A program made the translations under genes and the position numbers. DNA of 64,000 nucleotides from Enoplolaimus lenunculus (taxonomy: Eukaryota; Nematoda; Enoplea; Enoplida; Thoracostomopsidae): contig JASANG010002840.1 in the NCBI GenBank assembly GCA_030248215.1, positions 1-64,000 of the forward strand, given 5' to 3'. This document shows, piece after piece, positions 11,948-23,900 of this stretch. Positions within the stretch are counted from its first letter, which is position 1; every line of letters begins with the position of its first letter. Under the pieces are notes generated by a model. It saw only the letters and a list, made by a program, of their open reading frames with translations, did no database searches and was not told the DNA's origin.

Positions 11948-14900
11948 CGCGTTCATCGCCCTATGTTACTTAACTGACGTGGAACAGTTTGAACCACGTC
12001 TCCGTTAGCATAATCCATTATCACGAATAAAATCATACCTTGATAGCTCGTGACAACTAGTCCTACGATGCAGTTGGTTCAATACATCACTAAAGCCTCT
12101 AGTCGGAGAGTCCCAGTGATTTTCTTGAGACAAATGCGGCATAGTAGAGCTAAAACAATTTTTTAATATTACACTTATATAAATATAAAGGATTGCATGG
12201 GTCAAATCAATAAGCATCACGTTGGGAAAGGTAAAGTAGGGATTATTTTGGACAAAGTATTATTTGATCAAACTATTTCAAATATATTTCAAGATAACAG
12301 GTCTAAACAGCAATAACAGCGCCAGGGTTTATTCAATCAGAAGATAAATAGGTTTCAGTTGCATGATTGCGTTTTTACAGTCATGGACAGTGTAGTCGTG
12401 TGGACTAATACATAAATGTTTTGGGACTAAAAATACTTATATAGGATTTAGCCACAAACTTAAGAGGACGTTGAAGCTTAATATATCAATATCAGCAGAT
12501 GCAAATGTGCTTGAAAACGCTTAAAATTGTATCAATAACAAACGGTTATTTTGGCTCTAATTACAAAAGCAAAATGTCTTTATATCCTGCATGAATGCGG
12601 TGTTACAATGGAAACAAGTTGCATTTCACCATTTGGGTCCGGCAGGAGATAAATTAATCCAAGGATATCATGTTATCCAGAAATCTTTTATAGATTGAAC
12701 GCTTATATACGTATCATTCAAAATTAACTACTAGCAAATTTTGCAACAATTGCATCCGCGACGTGTTATGTTACTTTAAATGTGCAGTCTGTGCGGCTTT
12801 GCAGTACCCAGTAACAAGCTTAAGGCGTTTTCGATACGCAATTATTTGGCTCGCTATATCGAAAGCTTTTGGAAATACACATAACACGTTCAGGTTCAAT
12901 AAAATGTGTGGCTGGCCAAAGTTTCCTTATCCGTCGTCAGTTTTGTTGCGGGTACATTTGAGCGGTATGTAGTAAAAATAATGGTTCTGACACATCCTTA
13001 ATTTGAGGATTGAAATGGCCACCTGTCACTTTGTCTGATGACTACCCGTGATTTTGATTGCTTGATGGATCTACTGTGATTGAATGGTCTTTTTTAAAAT
13101 ACGCCCCTCATAACGTAGTTTGATGCCGATTTGACAAAATGGTTCCGACTTCGGTTTCGAAACGATGCAATTTTATAAAGTACAAATTCGGTTTCGGTCA
13201 AGACAGATTCTGTATTAGAAAATATGGTTCTGGCTGCGACCAAGACCGTACATACTGTAAAAAGTAAACACAGGGCTTCGGCTTCGCGTTTACACTGATA
13301 TCGCTTCAGAAGCAATCATTTCTGCTAGTCAAAGATCGATGCCTACTTAAGACACCCACGCTTTTATTATGGAAACGAGCATGTTCTATTGAGCGAAGCG
13401 AAACTCCGAGCGAAACTTGGAGTTTCGCGAAGCGTATTATATTTTGTGCTCGGGGGTCGAAAGGTGGATGCCCGTCTGTCCGTCCGAAAAAATTTCAGGA
13501 ACCACTGAACCGATTTTTATAAACTTTTTTATTTGAAAGCATGTTATCCTGGGGTGTTAACCTCGCATTGCTGATTTAAAATTTTGAGCCGACTGTTAGC
13601 TAGAGGCTAATTTGCATAATTGGTTAAGGCTAAATGGGACTTTTAGCAATAAAGAATTTTTGGATGCAAGGAAGCTAAATAAATTGTCTACAAACCATGA
13701 AAACCGCTATTTGAGTAGTTAGCTAATAGCTAATTCGCATATTAGCCTAATTGATTATCCTAATTTAGGACTTTTTGCAATATTTCACTAATTATTACGG
13801 TTACACGCAATCTAATTTCCGCAATAAAGGTTTTTATGGTGCGAGAAATATGAATAAATTGTCTGCAAACCTTCAAAACCGATAATTGAATAGTTAGTTA
13901 TAGCTAATTTGTATATGAGCATAACTGATCGTCCTAAATTAGGACTTTTTGCAATTTTTCACTAATTATCTGGGTTACAAGCAATAAAATTACAGCAATA
14001 AAGGGTTTTCGGGTGCGTCGAATCTGAATAAATTCTCTACAAACCTTCAAAACCGACAATTGAATAGCTAGCTAAGAGCTAATCTGCATATTACCTTAAT
14101 TGCTTTAGTGTGTGCGAGCTTTGTTCAATACATATAGTCCCACTACGATGGTAATAGTATAAGTTAAAGACATTATTTTAAACACTTCAGTTGCGTAAAA
14201 AAGTATATTCACCATTTTATTGTGAGACATAGCAAAACTTGGTAGCTGTGTGATCTTGTTTTTGCTAATTTGCGCTACAAAAAAATTATAAACCATTTTA
14301 TTCCCTTCTCAGGTTGCCAGAAACAGTGCAAGTACTTACTGGCAAATAATGTTAAAAACGTAAAAAATATTTTAACTCATATACAAGTGTACCACGGCGC
14401 ACATCAGATATACTTGATCTACAGTCAGCACGTAACCAAATAACAAGTATGGCAGTTTCTGCAGCCTATATGACGTCCCCGGGTTCCGGCTAATTTAACA
14501 ATGCGAATCCCACCATGCTGTTTTCGGCTGTTTCTAAGGGTGAAACCAGCGCAACATAAACAGGTCTATTCCGTTCGATACATCTTCCTCCTTTCTCTGC
14601 ACCAACAAGTTCCATGGACGCATCGCTGCATCCTCAACTACAGCATACATCCTCAATCGTCTCCAATTCATGGATCTAATGTTAACAAAGCACCAAAGTC
14701 GAATTATCAATGTCATCGTTATATGCTCAACAAATCTATTTTGCTACGAAACTCAGTTATTTATACTTTAAAATAATAAACGGTCAGTATTTTTAATTAT
14801 TCACCGTAAATAACATTGATTGCTTCCACTTTTCATGTTTGTACAGGAAGTTACCAACTAGTTTTGTCAAAATCTTTGGAACCGTGTAATATTCTCATTC

Positions 14901-17900
14901 ATACAGCATTGTTTCAAGACCCAACAATCAATGCCCAATCTTAACTTTCCGTGTCTGAGCTTTCGCTAATGTCTTCAAAGCCAAAAGTCCTGATTGAATT
15001 CTTTCAAAGTTTAATAAATACAGCCTTCAGTAGAATTCAAGATGATATTATGACACTTTTGCTGTGCTGGCCAACAAAATTTAAAGTGTTGGCTAGCGTT
15101 TTAAACTTGCAATTCTGCATCAATAATAAAGGTAATAATAGCAGCAGGACTATTATGCTATAAGTGTTGGTTCTTTTAACATTCAAACGTTATGGGCTCA
15201 GTGATTTTTTGTATTGTACGGGAAATTCAACTGCACGCTATGTAGCCACGCACTAATTAGCATAATCAGGTACTTAGTTGAGTTAGGTGTTTATATAAAT
15301 CAAGAGCAAACAGCGTTTAACATTTTTTACTGTGAAGTTTTTTGAGCGATTAAAAAAGAAAACGTTCGACGTTCGGATGTGAGTAAACTGAGCTTCGCGC
15401 AAGAAATCCAGTTCTACTACACCTGGTTTTATGGTTTTTACTTTGTCATCATAAGTGTGAGCTATAGCTTAACATTTTGATCACTGCTAAACACCATGTC
15501 TTCCCCACAGCTTTCTTATACAAACAACATTAATATTACTTTGCACTTGTTTACGTTTTGTTTAATCGACTCTTTAATTAAACACTTTTTGTACACATGA
15601 TAGTTTCACAGTTGAGATGCCCCAGTCCTATTCAGTGGCCAACCAGTTATTTGACGGGCCTAACCGAGGCCAGTTTTTATAAACAATCCTTAACTAACTG
15701 GCATAAAAAAATCCTAACACAGTCGGATCTTATTTAAAAAATATGAATATCGTAAGAAATTACTGTACACGGTATTATTTATTTTCCTAGGGTTTGCTGT
15801 ACAAACTGCACAATTGAAATCGTTTCCAAAAAATCGCAATTTTTGTCCACCCTGGTTTAACCCGGGCCATTTTTTGATAGCCTCTCACTCGACAATTCCC
15901 CCGGGTTGAACATGGGGGCACCTTCGAAAAATCCCCCACAAGTTCAATGATCCAAAATAAGGCATAGTCCATTTCGTCTTGCAAATTATAGTTGAGGTTT
16001 ATTTGGGCTTACAGTTATAGTTGAAGTGTTGCCCACCAGTTTTCAATAACCCAGGTTGAATCCCCCACTCGGCAGCAGCCTAGGAAAACTTTAGAGTTAC
16101 ATAAAAAACTTTTATTAAAAAATGACCTGTTGCGTTCAAATCCAGCAATGGTCGGTGGAGATTAATTTATACAACATCGATGCAGTTCGCCCAGTTTGAT
16201 AACCCATCGAAGCTCTCAACTATTGTGCTTTACTAGATTTATCGTTTGAATGACTTACTCCAGGAACCCGATAGAAAATCTTAGCACCATTGTATTATGG
16301 ATTTCAGTCAAATGCTCCGAAGACTTCCACCGACTTAACAATAATGAAAAATTTCAAAACATTAAAATCAGGGTGCAACCGGAATTACAATTTACCGGAA
16401 CCGGAATTTGAAAAAATTACAGGAAACGGAACCAGAAAATGAAAAATACATGTTGCCAAAATTTACTCAGTTCTGCGCCGTCACTCAAGATTTCACCTAC
16501 TGTACAATTCAGTGCTACATGTACAAGCTATGACATGTGTATATATTTGATTTGTGCTTATTACTTACATGCACTAGCAAAGCGAGTTATACAATACTGT
16601 TGTATTTGACTATGTGCTTAGGTGTGGGCGTAGCTGAACAGTGACTATTGCAAATAACGAGTTATTGAATATTCCGTAACACCCACTCAGAAATTTCCAA
16701 ACAACTGCGAACCGGGCCCCGCAGTTGATGGCCCCTAATCCGTCGCGACCCAGCAAATGAGCAGTCATCTGGTATTTCACCTTTCGCTTCATGCTCATGT
16801 TAGTGGAGGTCACCATTTCACCCTCGTTGTTCATTGTTCATTTCTTGTATTGTGCTTCGACAGATCTTTTGGGCAGCATCATTTATTATTTTGCCCATGA
16901 CTGTTGTTCTGGCCATTTGCTTCCAGGCCATCGTTTTTTTATATTTCTGTTCAGCCTCAGGACTAGTATTAGCTAACTACTCAACTAGCGGTTTTAAAAC
17001 TTTGTAAACAATTTATTCAGATTCCTCGCACCCAAAAACCTTCATTAACCGTAATAATTATTGAAATAATTTAAAGTCATAATTTTGTCTTGTCGATTGA
17101 GCTAATATGCAAATTAGCTATTAGCCAACTATTCAATTATCGGTTGTCCTAATTTAGGCTTAACTAATTACACAAATTAGCTTGTTGTTAATAAACGACT
17201 CAAAATTTTAAAACCCCAATGCGAGGTTAACACCATAGGATAATAATTGGCTTGTAAACAAATAAAGTTTATCAAAATCGGTTCAGCAGTTCCTGAGATT
17301 CTTTTTGGACTGACAGATGGACGCAAAAACGGACGGACGGACGGACATCCACCTTTCGACCACGGAGTACAAAACATGAAACGCTTCGCGAAACTCCGAG
17401 CTTCGCTCAACAAACAAAACAAAATACATGATATTGTTTATGCTACAATTCTATAACAGATGGCACTGATAACACACTATTCCGACAAATCACACGTAGG
17501 TATATAATTACTAAGCTACAGGGTTCCTCCCGAACTCCTGTTGTTCTTAATAATTGTTTAACAATTCCTGAACCAAAGCATATAACGCAACTTTTTGATG
17601 AACTTAAGAAGTTGCTCATTCAAACACAAAACGCTAGCCAAAACGTGATTCTACGGTAGCGACAACTGATTTAATTTTTCGTCCAAGTTCTTGCAACATT
17701 TAGTTCGTGTTTGAACCATGTTTTCTAATAGTAGATAATCTTGAAGCAACTATCGTAACGATCACTAACGCAAACAAACACTAACCTTGCAGGTGTGGCA
17801 AAAACGTTTGCAGAGTCATCAGCATGAGTATCTAGTCTGATCGGTGAAGAAGCGATGTCTCCTGGGTTGACCGAAGAAACGTTTGGTCGCACAGGAGACA

Positions 17901-20900
17901 CAACAATAACATCTGGCGTTACAGAACTCGACTGTTGTTGTAACAGCGAATCAACAGGACGCTGAAAAAATCAAATGTTGTTCATTCTGTTTTTTTACAA
18001 ACAGGTTTATTTTTTGTAAAGTCCGCAGTATTACCAACAAAAAGTATTTTAACCAAAAAATGTCCGAACGTCATAGAGTGGCATCACAGCAGCAAAAAAT
18101 CCTTTTTCCACCGAAAAGAATTAAGTTTCCGTTTGATCTGTGCTTTTGTGAACCAAGTAGATGGAGAAATTTGCTTGAAGCTGCCCAACTCAGGCCCCTC
18201 TAAGTTGAAGTATGGTGCCTAAACCCAATTTCCGTTACAGATACTAGAATATAAGTAGCTAGCAATGGCGATAAACGCAAAAAAGCGAATTTAAAGGTAC
18301 GAGAAGTTTACTTATTCCTCCAAATGTCGCCTCCCTTTGGTAAGAGAAGGATTCCACCACTGTCCGATAACCAGCAGCCTAAGAAATTCCCAAAACAGCT
18401 AACAATGTGTTTATAAAAAAGTATAGAGTATCGAACTCACAAGAAATGATAAATAAATCGCGACTTAAACGTGCCGGCCAAAACTTGATTGAACCAAAAC
18501 AAGCATGTCGCTTTGTTTCAGACCACAGAAAAAAATTTAGTGCCAGTTTGCAATCCCAAAGACAACAGAAAACTCTTGCTCAAAAACTGATATGCTAAAA
18601 ATCAAGTATCAGAAAACCTAACTGATAAGATAATGTCTGTTTATGAAAATATGCGCTTATTGTTGACAGATAAACTCGAACAAAACGGGAAACCTCAACA
18701 AGACATCAGGTCGGTAGCCAGGTCAATATGACAGCAGGAGTAGAATGTGACCGGAATTCCTGTTATATCAACCACCCTGGTAAATTTAATGCTAGTATTC
18801 AATGTATTTCAAACAAAGCTTGTTTTGTAGTCACACCCCACGTTGGCACAAAATTCAGGATGGGTATGCAATAATTTCCCTAAATTACAACCTCTATTAA
18901 CGGCCCGGCACGAAATATAAACTTATGAAATAAAAGCACAGAAAACACTGTACGTATGCAAACTTACCTGGGACTAAACTTATGAAATAAAAGCACCGAA
19001 AACTATGTATGCAAACTTACCTGGAGCCCATCGCGGCCAACTGCTTCAATGTCAGGATAAATAACGTTAGCGTCATAATCGGCAATATTATATGGAGACC
19101 GCGAAAACACGATAAATTCGTGAATAAAATGGTCGGTGTTTTCTCGCAAAAAATTGCGAAGTTTGACCTGAAACACACAAGTTATTGCCGGTGTAACAGC
19201 GCAAACAGCAGTTTAAAACCAGTTACAACACGACGTGTTAACCACGAAATTATTTTCAAGTCAGTAACTCCAATTAAAATGCAGCTTTGGTTTCATAGAC
19301 AATTGCGCCCACATGAAAATATTCCCTTCGGGCAAATTTTCATGCAAAAGTACGCCACCCCGGAAGCCTAACCCAAGCAAAAAAGTCTAAAGCTTAAGCT
19401 TACTCTATTTTAGTCCCACAGAAAAACGTTCTGCACCTGATCTTTACATGGGCCGAGAACGTTCACGAAAAAGTACCTCCCTTCATAGAAATATGCCCCC
19501 CCGACACATTTTTATAAGGAAAATTGCACGTTGGCAACTTTCGTGTTAAAATTTCATTACAACAATGGGTGGTTTCAGAGTGGTGTACATCCATATCAGA
19601 CGTAGCCGATTCTACACATTAATTCGTAGCCCACTATTCCGCTAGCATACCAGTGGAAATAACCTACGGACCAATAATCACGTTGTGCTATTTTAAACTA
19701 TATTATAAGTTGCCATTCGTTCTTCCTTATTCGGTATTTCGTTATGTTTCTACCAGGGTGCGACCGGATCGCAAAACACCGAATACCGGAACCAGATCCG
19801 GATAGTGATTTTTTACCGGAACCGGATGTTAACCGAATACTGAAAGTGTGTTTTTTAAATAAATCAATTTTTAGCACGTTAATGCGTCCGTAAATGTTAA
19901 TTTACCCTTAACCGGAATATTGCGTTTATATAAAGTGCGTGTCCTAGTACTTGAAAACAATTGTCTGAAGCTGCAAATAATTGGTTTATTTCTATAATAA
20001 ATTCCGAATCGCTCATCTTTTCTCTTACCAACTAAGAAACCAGACCGAAATATCACAGCAAAATTCTGTATATCTTACAAATTCTCACCCTATAATCGCC
20101 TCGTTACTACCAAACCATGTTCGGACAACAAAGTACGCTCAGATACCTTATCGGTGCTGTTGGACTACTCTCAAAACATAACATCTCACAACATAATTTG
20201 CAATAATTTCAGATTTACGAAATCATCACCGAAATCCGGTATCCGGTACGTTTAAACCGGATATTGGAACCGGATGCCGGTTTTTTGCCGGATAGTAAAC
20301 CGGAGCCGGATATCCGGTCGCACCCTGGTTTCTACTGCTTGGCTTTCAAAATTTGCATAGGAAGGGGGGCATCTTTTAATAAGGTGCGAAAATTTAACAT
20401 TTCGCAGTTATGGTCGCCGTGAGTTGCGAGCGGATTTCCGGTTCCGGTTATTATCCGGCAACAACTGACATCCGCACACGGTTCTGGTATCCGGTTTAAA
20501 CCCCACCGGATATACGATATATACGGTTGTGACGCCGAATATCAAAATTGCTTTTTACAAGTAAGGGCCCTTAATATCTGGCTGCGATAACATTTGTGAG
20601 AAAGCCAAGAAGTTCAAGTTTTGATACGTTTTAGCTATTTTCAACTTATGTAAGAGAGCGAAAGTTAAACGCATTTTTGGATAAATAATTTGAGTTTATC
20701 AGCAGTAATTATGTATTTTATAGCAGAGCAAAACATTGAGCACGCTAAAAATACAACGAAAAATAAACATATTAACATATATATACAATATCCGGTATCC
20801 GGTTCGTGTTACGGTAAAAAATCCAATATCCTTATCCGGTACTCGGTAAATTAATATCCGGTCACACCCTGCGCCGCCAGCTAAATATGGCCGACTGTTC

Positions 20901-23900
20901 TACACTATTAGATTTTTGGTAATTTTTGATAAACAGTGTGTACTATCCCATCCAAATAGTCGTAATAAAAGATGCATAATATATGCACAACTTATCCACG
21001 GATTTGTGTGAAAATTTTAATTTACTTGGACGAAAAATATCAGATTTCGTTACAAAGGATATAATATTCGTTCTACTAGAAGAACAAACGAAACATTTCA
21101 CATTAGTGAGCTATTTTGTTTAAAATTTGAAAATTTTAGGAACGTTATGTCTGTATTAATTTGAGCAGTGTTGTATAAGTTGTTGTATCAATAATATTAA
21201 GTTGAAACCAGAACAAGCGCATTGCAGAAGCGGTTTCAATTTCTCGCAGATCTTGGGCCGACGCATATTCGGGTTTTTTATAAATCCACCAGATGGACTT
21301 AAGGAGATTTGTATGCTAAACAAAACTTTATCCTCTTTAGGTCTCAACAATGACCTTTCGTGTGGGCTCCACCAAGCTTTCAAGAAACTAAGCATGCAAG
21401 TCTTTCTTTGAAACTAGACTAATTGCTGAACGCGAAAACCCTCATTGTTCTTAATTACAGTACAGTAGTTTAAGGTTACGCATGAACTGGAGTATGTGTT
21501 TAAACAAAAATTCTGGCCAAGCACACTTCGGTTGTAAAAATTTAATTTGGTAACATTATGCTACATGCTAACTGACAACATTCGTTCTATATACCGTTCT
21601 TACGCTAATTGATAACATTCGTTCTATATATCGTTCTTACCTATCTGCCTACTGTACATATTTCTTCGAAGATAGCCGCAAGCGACAATAAAAGCAACCG
21701 CCCGAGAGATGTTACAATAATAACGGTGCCTTTGAAAAACTTTTTCGATGAGTGTAAATCTTTACATCACGAAAAAATTAAATTGCAGAAGGAGGGGCAA
21801 ATTTTTATAAAGTGGACACTTTGTCATTGCCCGGGAAGCACATTTTATATGAAAATTTGCCAAGGGGGGCATATTTTTATGGGGGGGGGGGCAAAAATTT
21901 TCGTGACGCTGGCACCGATTTTAATTATGTACAGCAAGGTGCAACCGGAATTCCGATTCCGATTACAATTCCGATTCAAAACTGATTCCGATTACGACTG
22001 CACAACCAATCGGAATCGGAATTTTAAAATTTTAATCCTACTTGTTTTCAAATGTTGCATAAAATTCTGTATCACTGATCTACTGAATTGTTTTTGATGA
22101 GTACACTTATCAATAATTGACTGTTGTTTAGCTGTAAAGAACCAGAAATTATGCCAATTTGTTCATGCGACGCTTCTGAAAATTGTTGCCAGCCAACAGA
22201 TTCCCTAAATCAATATTATTTGTCAATACAAATTATCAGTAGACAAAAAATTCCTAGTTCCGATTCCGATTACAATTCCGGTATAAATTTGCTGTTCCGA
22301 TGCCGATAACGATATAATCCAGCTCCTCGTTGCACCCTGATGTACAGGTATCTGCAGAAATGGTACCGAAATTTTATATATATAACATGTATTATTTGCT
22401 ATCACATAGAAAATAAGCCTGAAGCTTGGAAAAACCGCGCTTGCATCAGTACTGATCGTGCACTTCTTATTATATGCAGTAATGCATGGCAATTATCATA
22501 TAATCTTGTGCATGCGAACTCACAGAATGCTCTAAAACAGATGTATTGATCTAGTGTATGTACACTAATAACATATTACTATATGACACGAAGCATTAAA
22601 AAGTATGGGTTCTGTAATTTTACAGTTCCTATTCCGGTATAAATGTCCTGTTTTAATTACAATTCCGGTATAAATGTCCTGTTTTAATTCCGATTCCGAT
22701 AAATACAGTTCTGTTTGGCATACCGGGTTGAAGCCCTCGTGAATTGAATATATACAACAATTCCCGAACTTGCATGAAATGAAATGGATGTCTATAATTG
22801 CATTTAAAAACACTTTGACAACTGTACAATATATTAATAAACAATGCCAGTCGATACAATACTCTGAAGAAATTCTTGCTTACCAGAAAACGTGCACTGT
22901 TGACGTCGATAACACCAACTAAGTTAACAACAAACGAGGTAACACGTCGTGCTAAATCACGACTACGTAATAATGCTTCCAGTTCGCGGTGCAACCACGG
23001 GACCAAACGATGAACTGCTGCAGGATTATTTGCATAAAATTCAGGTGATATGTCTCTAAAACCGATATAAAAATTTTGAAACTAATTTAGAAGTCCATTC
23101 CTTCACCTTTTACGCTTGCCGCACAGCGAGTAATTATTGCGAACCGTCCCAAACTGGAGTGGTTTGGTATACTGATATTTTCAACAACATTACGAAAATT
23201 GTCCCACTATAGAATTTTAAACCGGTTGAAAACCGCGTGAACCGCATTTGAAGCCGCACAACCCGACGAGATGAATAAAATAGAAATACCTAGGTATGGA
23301 AATATCAATTTCTACAAAGCCAAATAAAATCTTAATAACCTGGCTTTTGATATCGATTTTTACAGTAGAATGACAAACAAACCTTGCGCGCTCATTGTTG
23401 CTGTCGTCATGCACACCACTGGCTCGAAATTGTCTAACATATAGCATTCGTCGAAATTCAACGGTCGAACGAACTAGTGACGGTTCAAGACTTAACGCCA
23501 TCGCAAACAGCTGGCGATAGTTTGCCAAATCTTCCAAGTACGTGTCCACGGGCGGTTGGTTCCCCGTGCTCGGGTGGTTACGTAAACCATACCTCGATCG
23601 CCTTAAGAATGCAATACAAACGATAACTATATAATAAAACAAAGAACTAAACATTATTACTTTGCAACCCTTATGGTTCAGGCTGACATAACTGCGTAAT
23701 AATTCACTTTACACATCTAATAACGAAAAACCGTAGTCTTAATATGATTTACCTTAACATTGTAGACCACACACTTTCCTGGCCAAAAATTTGCTATAGT
23801 TCTACGGTGCAATAATGCATCGCATAGAACAACTTTTCCCGATTTCGCAGTGACAAATTTAAAAACTGCTACTTGTTAACTTAACCTTCAGGGTTGCGCT

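Larger units (their letters stand above)
13390..17412. mobile_element. possible 4-kb foldback transposon with long inverted ends
   Basis: The left 700 bp (13.39-14.10 kb) and the right 450 bp (16.97-17.41 kb) are inverted copies. Both carry GAGTTTCGCGAAGCG, then GGTCGAAAGGTGGATG, CCGTCCGTCC, a GAACCGATTTT block and GTTAACCTCGCATTG. The ends also contain divergent tandem units of about 170 bp with AATAAATTGTCTACAAACC and TAGCTAATTTGCATATTAG. The 2.9 kb interior shows no transposase, so this is either a non-autonomous foldback element or two copies in opposite orientation. It lies in TOPORS intron 7. Confidence 0.5.

Noticed and set aside
11111-12008. Poly-Thr and poly-Asn frames
   Set aside because: They are translations of the (AAC)n microsatellites flanking the inverted-repeat element.
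17177-17422. Minus-strand frame with Ser-Val-Arg-Pro repeats
   Set aside because: It is a translation of CCGTCCGTCC repeat units at the end of the foldback structure.
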